This document shows, piece by piece, positions 1 to 13,800 of a DNA stretch of 64,000 bases. The translations under genes and the position numbers were made by a program. Positions within the stretch are counted from its first letter, which is position 1. The number at the start of each line of letters is the position of its first letter. The stretch comes from Megalonaias nervosa (lineage: Eukaryota; Mollusca; Bivalvia; Unionida; Unionidae): positions 1 through 64,000 of the forward strand of contig JAECUM010009448.1 in assembly GCA_016617855.1 (NCBI GenBank), in the 5' to 3' direction. Under the pieces are notes generated by a model, which was not told the origin of the DNA, ran no database searches, and saw only the letters and a list, made by a program, of their open reading frames with translations.

Positions 1-3000
1 TATATATAACATTTTTAAAAAATCAGCTCAATTCAATCCACTTTTAAACAGGTATAAATGAATTCCACGCTGCACACAGATGAGTCTCCGTCGTTATGGC
101 TACAGTTGAATCTATCTGAATGCACACATAACATGATCTTTTGAGCAGTGACAAACTGGCAAAACATCGTTTGCACTACACTAGTTAGTGATTGATTCAA
201 ATATATTGTTTGATTACATCATTATCGTCTATCCTACAAATCTGTGCAAGGGGACCCAAGATAGAAAGCTGATATTCAAAGATAACATGTTATCGTTTCT
301 CTCAGATTGATTTCTGTAAGTAGTTTTGATGTCATAAAATTCATTTTAATACATCTGTATTGGTGATAGTAAAAATTAAAACTCTATGATTCAAGATGTG
401 AGAGAGACTACATATGCTATACAGTATTTTACAGGAAGGATAAAGGCATTACAATCGACGTTTGAGGATACTCCTTTAACTGCAAACGAAATGAAATTAG
501 AGATGGTAGATATTTTGAAACAAAGTAAAAGAAGCAAATATCTGAGGTTAGTGGTTCACTTTCAAGTCAAGGCATTAATGTTACAATAAGGTAATTTGTT
601 CTTTTAACCATCCAATTGTCTTTTGTCATCATCCATTGACAAGTGAACTTAGTTCATTTTGACCTGTATATCTGGTGATTGGATGACTTGGTAAGTTTAC
701 TAATTGAAAATGAAAAATGCTATAATTTGTGGTCAACATTTTCAAGTTGATGTTTTGGAAGAGGAATCGTCTCCCACCCCACCCTCAAGCGTATAGGTAC
801 CCCATCCTCTAGCCTAGATGATATACCCACAAAAATCCTAATTTCCATTTTGGAAAAAAAATCATCCTATCCCTACCGCTCCACATGAAAACATTGTTAA
901 AAAAACATAACACTCTACCAAACTTTATTTTCATTTTCACAAATTAACGCTATATACACAATATCAAAACCCTTATTAAACAAATCATGAAGCTCTATAT
1001 ACATCGATGCGTCGCGAGTGAGGCAGGTGCATGCATGTGTCCTTTTAACCTAGATGCAGTCGTCAATGTATGTTTGCTTTGCCAATTGATTCTTTATCTT
1101 TTATTCCCCTGCTGATAATCCGTCGAAGATGGATTATCAATAATTAATGGCACCCTACTGATATTGTTGTATTATCGACAACCTAAAACGTTAAGAAAAT
1201 TGACAGGACTGTAAGCCAGCCTAGGGTCCTCTTTACTTGAGATATTCATAAGGTTTTAAGATCGATACTAAAAATATAGATGTATTTAATACGAATGTCC
1301 TCCGGGCCATTAATTTTTATTTTACAATTTATAACATTTACATTGAAACATTAAGCGAGGTACAACTGTATTTGAAAGAACCCCATGACACGATAATTTG
1401 TGGAATGGCTAATTGTAGTAAAGCAGTGAGTACACTAAATGTGGTATAGTCTAAATACAGACTTTTGATTAAGTCGTCACGATCTGTCGAACGTTTATGT
1501 GTTAAACATCATACGTTAAAAAGTGGATATTCGGAGATGAATAGATAATCCTAATAGATCCAGAAGATAAATTAATGTGGTTTGAGTTACTCGTTAATAC
1601 ATACAGGGAACTAAGAATTTGTTTATGATTGATGAATGGGGGAATCTTGATAACATAGAAAAGAAAACATGTGATTTTATGAGGCTAGCTGTGATCAAAT
1701 ATTGCGGCTCAAATAGACGGTTTTTGATTGTCCTCTACAGTAAGGACAGCGAGGAAATGGAGACAGTATTGAAGAGAATAGCTTAATGCCTGATGAAATG
1801 AAATCCAAGACCGCCTATACTTTAACATAGAATAAAGAAACATACTTTTGATGAGATTACTCATTCCGTTTCTCATTTCTGTGTGCTATTGGAACCATAA
1901 CGTAGTCTTTATGGTGTGAATCAAGCAATGGTTATAAGTGCATGAACGCTCATTTTTATTTTTCTTCCAAACACGCAGTTTTATACCTTTAAAATTTTTT
2001 CGGTCCTGTATAAATCAACTTTTTTCACAATTAACTTTCAGGACCAGCTACTTGGTTCACCATTTAGCTCATCTTTGAAAAAACTGGTGAAATTGTTATT
2101 CATCTGTGATATGTTAAACACATTGTCTTTGTCATAGTCACTAATGTCGAAGAACTAGATGTAATTTTTTATGCACTTTCTAATATGTTCTGTCTTATCA
2201 ACAGCATTTTTTGCCATATTTGCTTTCTAAATTATTCTAGTAGAATTCGTACATCAACTATTTGGATAGCTCTGACATAGTAAAACCTCTAAATAGAGGT
2301 TTGGTTTGTTTTATATGTTTCTTTTCGTAATGAAATGAACCAAACCAAACATAATTGCTCTCCTGGTGAATGATATGTCTTTATGGCACAATCAAAAATT
2401 ATTTTCTCTGGACATATTATAAATGTTGTCCATTTCCTGAGATCTTTCGTTGCTTACTGAACAACTGAATTGTTAATCAGTTTGTAGAAGTATTTTTTTG
2501 GCAAAATCATGATATGTTTTTGTCTCATACTGATACGAGTGATTTGTATGTATTTTGGCAAGGTTGCTTTTGCAACAACTCTGCGCATCTTTTTTTATTT
2601 GAAATATTTACAGTTTCAGTAATATATCACATATGTTTCATTCTTTATTTTCAATATGCACAATAACTTTAACCAAACTTGTTTTCGCTCCCATTTAATT
2701 ATTTATCATTCTCTTTTGTAATGGAGATAAATTATTTTCCTTTGCTACAATCTCCTATGTAACCATTGAAATGGTCGTGCAAATTGTAATGAAGTTGCAT
2801 GTCTACTTCGAAAATTCACCATGTCTTGTTAACATCGTGGATGTTGAACAAACTTTTCTCTAACCAACATTTTTTCCTATCTGAAGTTAGAGCCGGCATC
2901 TGTGAGATCATTGCAAATTTAAAGAGGTTATTGGGGGACAGGTGCCTGCTATACAAAATAGACCTTTCTTAGTAGCCATCACATTTTATTTTTGACTCTT

Positions 3001-4363
3001 GTCTGCATAAAATTCGTGATCTATGATATCATGCTTCTACCACCTCTTATTCCACTCTCAGTCGTCAGTCGTAGTCAAAAGTTATAAATCCACACTAAAT
3101 ACTTTGAACTAAATCTGGTGCACATTTAATCTTATTTAGGAAGTTATTCATGCCACCACGTGTGTTATGATCAATGCGATTACAACAAAAATACATCATG
3201 CTATTTTCTGAAAATACCTATTTTAAGACCACAAGTAATGCTCTAGTGATAATGATAATCAGTAAACTCATGAATTATGTCATGTTAAAGAGACGAAGAC
3301 GTGTATATTTTGTTTTGATCTTCATCCATGAATAGGCTAGCGGTGTTATATTGCTAAACATTAACTCTACTTGGATTGGAAACTATTCACGCGTGAAATT
3401 ACTTCGATAGATAAGTCCTTCACTCTATGTGGTAAGTGAAATCTTTCATAACATTTATACCATGCTCGTGGTAAATAAAGAGGTATACATTTCTCAAGAG
3501 TTTACCTATTTTGACATTTTAAGAACACGTTTATCTTCAATATCTGAAGTTATGTACTCAGTTTAGTTCTATCTGAACTAGAGTCGGTCACAAAATGCGC
3601 AACAAGTGCCCTAATAAAAAACATAGCTGCAAGGTATATATCTTGTATTTATGGCCAAAGGGTTTTCTTAATTTTTTTCTATATCATTTCTTCTGATCGA
3701 CTATAATACTGTTCATTTGTATGACTTTTTACGTGTGTTATAGAAATAGAAGCTCCTAGTGTTATTTCAATAAACGCAGGGAATTGAAGAAATTAAGGAC
3801 GGTATGGTTGCAATCAAAAAGGTCCGGATACGTACATTGCTATCTAAATAATGAATGAAACGTAAACTAAAATGAATTTTAATGGCTAGTTGTAAAGATT
3901 TGTGAATTGATCAAAGATCTACAAACAAAAATAATATATGAGGCTAATCATTATTTCAAGTTATATATGCCTCAGTAATGGTTATTATGTAATCTTGTTC
4001 ACCCTTTGCAAAGGCATGCAATAGTAACTTGACATTAATTATGAACTCTGCATGATTTTGTCTTTTGTTATTAAAGAGTTTCTAGTTCCTATTCTTTTTC
4101 GATTTTCCAAACGAATAATTTAAAATATTGCATTCTGTACAGAGCTGAAGCTAGTTGTGTTGCAGGGTTTTTCAGCAATAAAAACAGAAAGCAATTTATA
4201 GTGCGTGCATAATGGAATACGCATGGGTTTATCCTATCATCATTGGCAGTGATGGAATCCGGTTTGCTCTAATATTTTATACATGATCATATGTCCCGTA
4301 TATCCTGTTGATTAAGCATTTTAAGCAGATGACTAGGAAGAATAATGTATAACAAGGGAAATG
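1..4363. other. Host DNA, no gene recognised
   Basis: AT-rich sequence with stops in all frames and no ORF longer than about 70 codons. A short open stretch at 435-547 is flanked by AG and GT that could be splice sites on the plus strand, but nothing identifies it. I see no repeat family here that I can name. Confidence 0.4.
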
Positions 4364-5802
<1,439 letters not shown>

Positions 5803-6130
5803 CCACTCCGGTGGCCTAGTGGATAGAGCATCTGCCTCGGATGCGGGAGGTCGCGGGTTCGAACCCCGGCCGAGTCATACCAAAGACTTTAAAAAATGGT
5901 ACTGACAGCTGCCTCGCTTGGCGCTCAGCATTGAGAGGTTAGTGTGAGGACTGGTCGGCCTGGTGTCAGGATAATGTGACTGGGAGGGGGGGCATCATGC
6001 CACATGTCTGCGGCATGATGCCCCAGTGCTAGACATCTCTATAAACTGCCACACTGCAGACATCGGAGCGATATGACTGAAAAATTGTTAAAGCTACGTT
6101 AAAAATCTAAATCACACACACACACACAGA
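5803..6130 (+). repeat. tRNA-derived SINE with conserved core, full length
   Basis: The 5' part is a tRNA-like head with an A box (GTGGCCTAGTGG) and a B box (GGTTCGAACCCC), the internal RNA polymerase III promoter. A core follows that includes CTCAGCATTGAGAGGTTAGTG, then a 3' part containing GCATGATGCCCCAGTG, and the element ends in (CA)n. A 3' fragment of the same family lies at 41018-41155, which confirms that it is dispersed. I associate this core with bivalve and gastropod genomes; this is from memory and unchecked. Confidence 0.85.
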
Positions 6131-7186
6131 GAAAATTTTGTTTTGGATAACATTTCGTTTAAATTCGGAAAGATGCGGGTAATGATTTGTGGAATAAAGT
6201 AGAGGACTCTACAAGATTATTTACTTTTACCTAATGTTCATGTGCTCTGTAGTTTCTGTGGACCATAATATATTTAAAAGTCCACTGTTTTTTATTCGAC
6301 AGAAATACGTTATTATGTTGGAATTTCATGAAAACCACATTTAGATGCTCTGTTTGTGAATGAATGTAAGATATAAATTATTTAACAATTTCTAGAAATA
6401 TTGCTTTAGGTATATTGCTAAGAGCTTGGAAATTGGCTTTTGTTCATACCAACTTAACCCTCCCGACTTCAGAACCCACATCCTACACGGTGTTACATAA
6501 TATCCCCATTTGTAAGACGTAATACAAACTTATCCTAAAGAAACAGAGATTCTTCGTTTATGTTTAATAATAATTGATTGTAATAGCAAAAAAGCTACCA
6601 TTTCAACCACCACATAACTGCCTCCCTTAAAAGTACACAGACTAGCAAGAAAACAACAACAAAAAACAAAAAACAAAAAACAGATCAGGTAGAATGATAA
6701 CAAGAAATAAAACAAAGCCAAATCTTCTGTTAATGAACAAATATGGCTTCCAACATCGATATCAGCTGCAAAACAACAAATTTTTATTCATGGCTATAAA
6801 TTGTAGTGGTTATCGTTAGCTGTGCATTGTGTCTATTTTTATTAACTAACTTAGAATTGCATAGGAACTATAAATAGATGCATAATTACTTGTTGACAGT
6901 TACTAACAATAAAATTATTAGTAAATATGTTTAAGTTTTTCTGGTTTTCTCATTGGAGAGGTCAGCCATGTGGTATATTAGATGAATTAAGCTAATTCCT
7001 ATTGGATAGGTTAAGTCATGTAAGTTATTTCATGATGTTGGAAACTCGTCAAATAGCAGTGGTGACAATATGCGTGTTTTAGCTTATCGCCTTATGTAAG
7101 TGGCTCAGACTGGCCGTTTTGCTTGCTCTTGCTCTTGCGGTTCATCCAGGGCAAATCCCATTGAATCCTAAGTAAAATTAAATTTT
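6131..7186. other. Host DNA, no gene recognised
   Basis: Non-coding AT-rich sequence with an A/C-rich stretch near 6650. No supported feature. Confidence 0.4.
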
Positions 7187-7428
7187 GTTGTTGTTGTTAT
7201 AGGGTTTAACGCCATTTTTCAGCACAAGATAGGCTATACATGGCGGCCAGTATTAATGGTGGAGGAAGAACCCTGGAAAATCCCGGGAAGAACCACCGAC
7301 CCACGAGAAGCTACTGGCAGGCTTTCTCACGTACCCACGTTAGCCGAGCCTGGACTCGAACTCACGCAGACAGAGGTGAAATGGCAGTGATCCGTAACAG
7401 TCAGCGCTTTAGACCACTCGGCCACTAA
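7187..7428 (-). repeat. tRNA-derived SINE, second family, minus strand
   Basis: Read on the minus strand, it starts with TGGCCGAGTGGTCTAAAGCG (a Ser/Leu-type tRNA A-box region) and has a B box GAGTTCGAGTCC. It then runs through a tail to (GTT)n-like repeats on the plus strand. A diverged copy in the same orientation lies at 25335-25522. This family differs from the SINE at 5803. Confidence 0.8.
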
Positions 7429-8234
7429 AATTAAATTGCGTGTGTTGTACAAAAATAATGCTTAAAGTGACAAATTGGTTCGATGATCCACAACTTCTTC
7501 CTCCTTTACTAGTTTCCCGTGACCTTATTTTATTTCAATTTGGACACTTCCTGAATACTTGAATACACTTACATCATATCTTCAGAGATTAAACCAAAAT
7601 ATGATTTCACTCTAGAAAGAGGTTGAATGTTCACCCCTTTTTTGAGGTCTACTACAATATTGCCGCTCGACATTTCCACCACAAGACACAGTTCGAAATT
7701 ACACAAATGCCAAGTAAAACGAAAGTAGTGGTATATTTACTAAGAAATGAACCTCAAATTCCTTTTAAACCAGTCATACTTAATACGTGCCTGGAACAGT
7801 TTCTATACTATAGTCCATAACAATGTGCTGTATTTGCTCCATTCGGTCAACGACATGTAAGTACCAAACTATTTTAAGGTAATGTCGAGAAGTTTCAAAA
7901 TGTGAAGACTGAGATACAGTTAGATACAGTTCAATACACAAATTAATACTCAGATTTCATTGTGCGATTAAAGGGAAGAACAGCGACATTCTCTGACGAT
8001 GACATGAAGCTATTATGTGACCTCGATTTTAATTTTCTGATAGATGGGTTGTCAGCCAAATTACTAGCTTACATTTTATTTCTGAACTGCCGCATTAAAC
8101 TCATCATCTAAAATACCTATATTGTTTCAATCTTCCCTCTAGGGCTATGGACGAAATCATTATCAGTTTCAGTTTATATTTGATTTGAATAGAGGAAATA
8201 AGGGTTTCTCTTCTTTTCTATCATCAAGTAAATG
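7429..8234. other. Host DNA flanking Polinton 1, no gene recognised
   Basis: AT-rich non-coding sequence up to the left end of the Polinton. I could not find a convincing 6-bp target-site duplication when comparing 8229-8234 with 23974-23979. Confidence 0.4.
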
Positions 8235-8479
8235 AGCAGCAGAGAGGCTGAACCCTACAACTTTGTAGAGACTTTATTTTTGAAAATTAAGGGTTCCTAC
8301 GAAGGCTGAAAAAAGAAGTTTTTGCTTTAATAATGAAAACTTCTTTAATTGACCAGATTTTTTCACAATCTGGTCACTACGCGTATGTCATTCAGCCTCT
8401 CTGCTGCTATAAATTAAACAGCCATTATAGATATTATCAATAATGAGTATTGGAGAACCACATTCAGTTAAATTAGCTC
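8235..8479 (+). repeat. Left terminal inverted repeat of Polinton 1
   Basis: It matches the reverse complement of 23729-23973 nearly throughout. The first 174 bp (8235-8408) are themselves bounded by an 18-bp inverted repeat (AGCAGCAGAGAGGCTGAA at 8235, complement at 8391-8408). This module contains two further hairpins: AAAGAAGTTTT 8312-8322 with 8336-8346, and GACCAGATT 8351-8359 with 8367-8375. The last 40 bp duplicate the first codons of the 391-residue gene at the right end, giving a non-functional start at 8443. Confidence 0.97.
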
Positions 8480-8496
8480 TACTGCTGCTATGATTT

Positions 8497-9159
8497 TTAT
8501 CCAAAAATTATATCAAGTCCGTTGCGATATCGTGACCTTGGATCGTGTAAATTTATCGTTACAAAACCAAAGGGAGCAGCTTGTGCTTTTGAAAAGAAAT
8601 TTTTAAATTTATTCATGTCCATGTCGCCTGAACACCAAGTATAATAAATATTCTGCAGCGTATGATTATCTACTCCGTTGAACACAACTAAAATGTTACA
8701 GTTGTCTCTGATTACTTTTGGAATTTGTGTATATCTCTGTGTAACATAAATCACGTCTGTATTTTTATGTCTACCTCGTGAAAATATTCTAGCTGGATTT
8801 GATTGTTTGTCCAGCATAACATCATCATACACTACTAAATTATTAATGAATCCATCCAGATCATCTACAGATGGCGCTTCATCAATATCAGTAATAAAGT
8901 CTATGACATTGTCTTCATGTAACGATTTTGCGTTTTCATTAAAATCTTGAAGTACTTCGTAACATCGCTGATCATCTACAGATGGCGCTACTAAATATAA
9001 TTTATCCCACTTCAGCCATCGCATTATTAGATTAAGCAGTAATTGCGTCTTCCCACTTCCAGATGGGCCTATTATAATCATTCTGATAGAATTCGGAAGC
9101 ACTGGATGGTGTTTTACTGGCTCTTGTTTTCGTGTCGCAGAAAAGTCAATTATATCCAT
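8497..9159 (-). CDS. FtsK/HerA-type genome-packaging ATPase (A32-like)
   Basis: A 220-residue protein with a Walker A motif (GPSGSGKT, residues 32-39) and a Walker B motif (LVVYDDVM, near residue 110). This is the pattern of the viral DNA-packaging ATPases of Polintons, adintoviruses and the wider Varidnaviria. Its role would be to pump the linear genome into the capsid. The length is typical and no break is seen. The start lies only 12 bp from the divergent zinc-ribbon ORF, so both probably share one AT-rich promoter (TATTATTTATTATATG just upstream of the start). It is the outermost gene at the left end, next to the inverted repeat. Confidence 0.93.
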   Translation of the reverse strand: MDIIDFSATRKQEPVKHHPVLPNSIRMIIIGPSGSGKTQLLLNLIMRWLKWDKLYLVAPSVDDQRCYEVLQDFNENAKSLHEDNVIDFITDIDEAPSVDDLDGFINNLVVYDDVMLDKQSNPARIFSRGRHKNTDVIYVTQRYTQIPKVIRDNCNILVVFNGVDNHTLQNIYYTWCSGDMDMNKFKNFFSKAQAAPFGFVTINLHDPRSRYRNGLDIIFG

Positions 9160-9171
9160 ATAATAAATAAT

Positions 9172-9342
9172 ATGAGTCTATATTGTGTTCGATGCAGAGC
9201 ACCTACCGATACTACTGAATTAACAACAATAACAACAAGAAATAAAAGACGTGCACTTACAGGCAAGTGTGTGAAATGTGGCACCAAGAAATATAAATTT
9301 ATTCCAACAAAGACAGGTGGGGTGATATCGCTGCTTCGTTAG
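9172..9342 (+). CDS. Small zinc-ribbon protein, DUF5679-like
   Basis: A 56-residue ORF with two CxxC knuckles (CVRC at 5-8, CVKC at 33-36) separated by a basic stretch (RNKRRALTGK). This matches the layout of DUF5679, a short zinc-ribbon domain found in phages and eukaryotic DNA viruses. Its function is unknown; nucleic-acid or protein binding is an inference. The stop at 9342 lies inside the overlapping phospholipase frame (9297-9674), which has no ATG of its own. Originally the two were probably one two-domain protein, now separated by a frameshift near the GGTGGGG run at 9316-9322. Alternatively a -1 frameshift joins them during translation. Confidence 0.75.
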   Translation: MSLYCVRCRAPTDTTELTTITTRNKRRALTGKCVKCGTKKYKFIPTKTGGVISLLR

Positions 9343-9674
9343 GAAAATTACCAGGAACTCCATGGGCTAAATATCCCGGTGAGAAACAATTACCCGGATA
9401 TAATTATTGTGGTCCTGGAACTCGTCTTGATATCAGACTCGATGATCAAGATCAACCAAAACCAGGAGAGTATCCAGTAAATAAGATCGATCAAGCGTGT
9501 CACGTTCACGATGTCGCGTATAAAAGTAAGGATTTGCAACACCGACATCTTGCGGATGTGAAATTGATTCACGCGTTAAATTCTATACCTAATAAATCTC
9601 TCAGAGAAAAATTAGCTAGTTTTCTAGTAAAAACTGCTATGAAAGGTAAACTAGTGTTAGGGGCTGGCAATTAA
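9297..9674 (+). CDS. Parvovirus-type phospholipase A2 domain
   Basis: The open frame shows the group-specific calcium loop (YNYCGPGT) and the catalytic His-Asp box (CHVHDVAY) with the expected spacing of about 45 residues. This is the secreted/parvoviral PLA2 fold known from the VP1 unique region of parvoviruses and reported in some Polinton-like viruses. In parvoviruses the enzyme breaches the endosomal membrane during entry; a similar role here is an inference. The frame has no ATG: it opens after a TAA at 9294-9296 and overlaps the zinc-ribbon ORF, so translation depends on frameshifting or the gene is broken. The C-terminal part is basic and alanine-rich. The downstream integrase starts 17 bp later. 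Confidence 0.85.
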   Translation: MYSNKDRWGDIAASLGKLPGTPWAKYPGEKQLPGYNYCGPGTRLDIRLDDQDQPKPGEYPVNKIDQACHVHDVAYKSKDLQHRHLADVKLIHALNSIPNKSLREKLASFLVKTAMKGKLVLGAGN

Positions 9675-9690
9675 TTATATAACTATCATA

Positions 9691-10671
9691 ATGGAATCTG
9701 TTTATTATTCCCCGAGAGGATTTTGGAGAGGTAAGGCAGCAATTAGTAAACTCGCCGAAGCAGCAAAAGTTTCACGTAATGTCGCTGCATCATGGTTAGC
9801 ACGACAGGCAATATGGCAAATCTTCCTAAGTCCACCTAAAAAAATTCATTACACGCATTTTGATGTTAGCGTTCCTAATGAAGTTCATCAAGCAGATATT
9901 TTGTTTTTACCACACGATACCATTAAAACACGTGGACGAAAATCACGCACGTACAAATACGCATTAACTGTCGTTGACATTGCGAGTAGATATAAAGAAG
10001 CGGAGCCATTATCAACAAAGACAACATCTGAAGTTGCATCTGCGTTTGAACGCATTTATCAACGTGGTGGTCTACGATGGCCACGGTTATTACAAGTTGA
10101 TCCTGGTAAAGAATTTCTTGGAGTAGTATCATCGTTGATGAAGAAACATAACGTTAAAATCAGACGAGGACATACTGAAATTCATCGTGATCAGGCAATC
10201 GTTGAACGATTTAATAGAACACTTGCCGAGCGGTTATTCGGATACCAATACGCAAAGGAAATATCTACTGACCTCAAAGATAGATCTCGTGAATAGGTTG
10301 CAAGATTACCGAGTGTGATAGCTGCGTTGAATAATGAAATTACTCGTGCAACTTCCATGAAACCTTCTAATGCGATAAAAAAAAAATATATACCCAATAA
10401 CTACGGACGACGTGAATCTTTCTCTCAACCAGTATTAGGTAATGTTATAGTTAGATATTTATATGAACCTGGCGAACTTGAAGGCGGTAAAAAAAGAGCA
10501 ACCGATCCTATCTGGAGCGTGACTACACATAAAATTTCTAGCGTGGTTAGATCTACTGGTAGACCTCCAATATACAGACTAGATTCTACAGCCCCTCAAC
10601 GTGGATTTGTACGTGAACAATTGCAAATAATTCCTGAGAATACACAATTACCACCACGTTCAATTTTGTAA
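9691..10671 (+). CDS. Polinton integrase (retroviral-type DDE), interrupted by TAG
   Basis: An N-terminal helical region is followed by the catalytic core. The triad is visible as D69 (HQADILFL), D137 (LLQVDPGKEF) and E172 (QAIVERF), giving the D,D35E spacing of retroviral and Polinton integrases. The frame is interrupted by one in-frame TAG at 10294-10296 just after the core and then continues open to 10671. The C-terminal part resembles the basic DNA-binding tail of Polinton integrases. The enzyme would join the element ends to host DNA. The TAG may be a disabling mutation, a sequencing error or a readthrough codon. The stop overlaps the tail of the convergent polymerase gene by about 12 bp. 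Confidence 0.93.
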
Positions 10672-10888
10672 ACGTCCAGAGCCTCGACGTCGATTACACT
10701 CAAGACAGGTCAGCATCACATTATCACGTATATGACCGAGATCACTATTAATTCTGTCTACGGTAAATTGTCTTGGATTATTATTCAAATATTGCCATAA
10801 CATATTACAGTTACAACTTGCACAATTATTATTCTGTTGTGTTTTTAGTTTTATAATAAATTCAGTATCAATATCAAAATCACGTTTA
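10660..10888 (-). other. HNH-type domain at the C-terminus of the polymerase-helicase gene
   Basis: Read on the minus strand in a frame offset from the helicase ORF, this segment encodes two zinc knuckles (CASC and CLEC) around FTVDRINSDLGHIRDN. This is the D-R-I...H...N core of an HNH nuclease. The frame is open up to the T10 run at 10889-10898, where the helicase frame instead reads into a short nonsense tail. This suggests an indel in the homopolymer and a single three-domain protein originally. The HNH may nick DNA or only bind it. Confidence in the fold is good; confidence in the fusion is moderate. Confidence 0.7.
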
Positions 10889-13800
10889 TTTTTTTTTTGT
10901 CACACCGCTTATAACCAGATAGTTTTTTTCTTATTACGTCATTATTAACAGTCTGATCATTATTTTCTATAAAATTCATAATAACCCTATGTAGTTGAGA
11001 TATTCTCCTGACTCGAGATACGGCGAGATAGACTAAATTCGACCATTCGATCCGATCATCTACAATCCAGATTTTAGTATCAGTTATAGTTAACCCCTGT
11101 GATGAGTGAATAGTTATAGCGTATCCTAACGTCCACGGCGATTTATTCATACTCAGCACATTCTCAACGACATTAATATCGACTAAAATAATATCATTCA
11201 AGACAAGATTCTGTATCCTTGGTGGAACCAAGGCACCAGGAATTTCAACATCAATATTCTGTCGTCGAGTATCTGAGGGGCGATAACACAAAGATACAGG
11301 TAGATCTGAAAACTTTTCTTTATGTAACGTAAATAATTTATTCTGTAGTTCATCACGAACTATCTTTCTACTCGCGACTATTAAATCAGCGCGATTCCAT
11401 AAAGTCCAAAATTCATTCATAGAAATCTCTGGAATTACTCCTCGCATTATCTCACATTGTACTCTGTCTGGCTGAAGTCTGATTAATCTTTTAAATTCCT
11501 TCAGCGGTTCATCAATAGCTCTATGGTCATTATGTATTTCTTCATAATAATTTACGTTATTCTTCAGCCATTCATGTGGAGACTCTCCAACAAAGGGTGG
11601 TGGTTGACCATGATCGCCGCACATAATCACAGCAGTATTCTTCAATAACAACCAATCAAGAAATGTTTTTAGTATTTCTAACGACACCGTGCATATCTCG
11701 TCCCATATAATATATTTAGGTATATATTTTTCACCCATCCGCGATGGAGTCCACGTGTCTCCGCACCATCTAAAGAAACTGTGATATGTACATGATTTTA
11801 CTCCTCGTTGCTTTATTTCTCTAGCAAGTTTGTGCGTCGGTGTCAAAACAATTATATCTGAACTATTATTCATAAATAAATTAATCGCACGAGTTGTTTC
11901 ACCTGAACCACCACACCCATTAAGATAAACGGTCTTATGTCTAGATACAGAATCATACACAGATGGTGCAGATGACTTTAATATTTGATTATTATTTTTG
12001 TAATATGTCTCCACAATTTCAACATCTGCAGATTCAGAATAACTAAATATATTTTCTTGTTTTATTCTCCATGTTCCCCATTCACCATTATCGAGTTTTA
12101 ATAAATCTTTATATTTTTTATGTACATAAAATGAATCCGTAGCGACTCTGACAGCGTGATGAGGAAATTTATTTATCATCGATAGTAGGTTTATCGAAAC
12201 ATAAGCTAACATCGAAGATCTTAAATGAGTAAATTGTGGTGAGTCGCCATCAAGGTAGCTCACAATGGTACCTAGTTTCATTTTATCTGATAAATAAGCA
12301 TTACATCTGTTTATAAACGCATTTTTCTCAGTTGTATCAGCGATTATAAAATCTAGTTCAGCATCGTCCATAATCAATCTTGTACACGCTCGTTTATAAT
12401 CGTATGAACCACCTTGAGTAAATTTACCGATTATCTTTCTACCGAGATCTTTTGCAAATTTTTCATCGTACTCGTTTCTGCATTTATTTATTTTAATAAT
12501 ATGATCTTCATCAATATCAGGGAATTCTTTTCTGGTATCATCGATATTAAATCTGTTCGGTTCTGGTAACCAAACTTGCTTCTGTGAACTATACGATATA
12601 ATTGCTTCAGTTACCCTCAACGATATTAAAAATCCAGCATCAAGCATATACCGCAATAGTACTATCGGAACCCAACATCGCTCTGAAAAAATGTCTTCCA
12701 AACCAAACATAAGTAATCGCATGGAGACCCTCTCTAAACTCGAATGATTCTACGTGAGCAAATCCTGTTAGGTCAACATCTGGTCCTTCCATGGGAAGGG
12801 GTCCGTTTATCGCAACCCTGGTCATGTCATGTGTAGGATGTCCGAATCTCTTAAAGTATTTAGAACATACCCCATATCCAAGAAAACTCCCAGGATAACA
12901 TGCAGCCATATCAACTGAGATAACATCATTATAATCGTATTTGGTGTTCCATAATCCACCGTGACCATATTCTACACAGCTTTTCTTGGCATCTTCAAGG
13001 AATTCTGATCGTGTCGTTTTCCATGAATTTTTCTCCTGAGCGAAATGGGCAGCAACCGATGGTACGGTAAAACAGTTATTCAGTAATTGTCCAACTATGA
13101 CATCATCAGAGGTATATTTCAATGCAAGATGTTCCATTTCTTCATGAAGAAATTCTGTACGGTAAATATCACCATTACAAACTGATCGCAATGATCATAT
13201 TCCGAACTCTGAAATAACCAAACGGATACAGGGTCGCTTTTGCTGATATTTTTAATAAAATCAAAGATGCCACCGTTATAAAATTTAACCGTTCTATCTC
13301 GTGGAAATATTGTTACTGCTGAGGTCCATGCATGTGCATTATGATCAACGATTGTTATAGGGTTTCCATTTTTTATATATTTTGGTTCGTATAATATCTC
13401 TCCGGTTAGTGTTTTTATTGTTATTGGAAATCTTAATAACTTTTCTAGTTCAGCAACATCCTTAATAGATGCACCAGCATCTTTAACCGTTTCTGCCCAT
13501 GTGTTTATTTTTTACGTCTTAAATCAGTTAAACCATTACCACGTATCGCGTTTGTAAAGTGTTCTGTAACTCGTTCAGCTACGCAGTTTATTCTTGATAT
13601 TTTCATCGGTTTGAGATCCGCAACATTAGGTTTATCATTCAGCGGAAATATTCCATATACAACTGCAGTTGCTGGATAACTCTGTATATAGTAAGGTTTA
13701 TCAATGCCAGTAAGTATTCCGGGTTTAGATTTATTACTCAAAAGAACAATATTACCCCCGGGCTGTACACGGACGGGATCGCGCTTATCACGAATAATCC

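Noticed and set aside
386..589. 67-codon ORF with possible splice signals
   Set aside because: No recognisable domain, short, and on the opposite strand from the visible host gene; probably chance.
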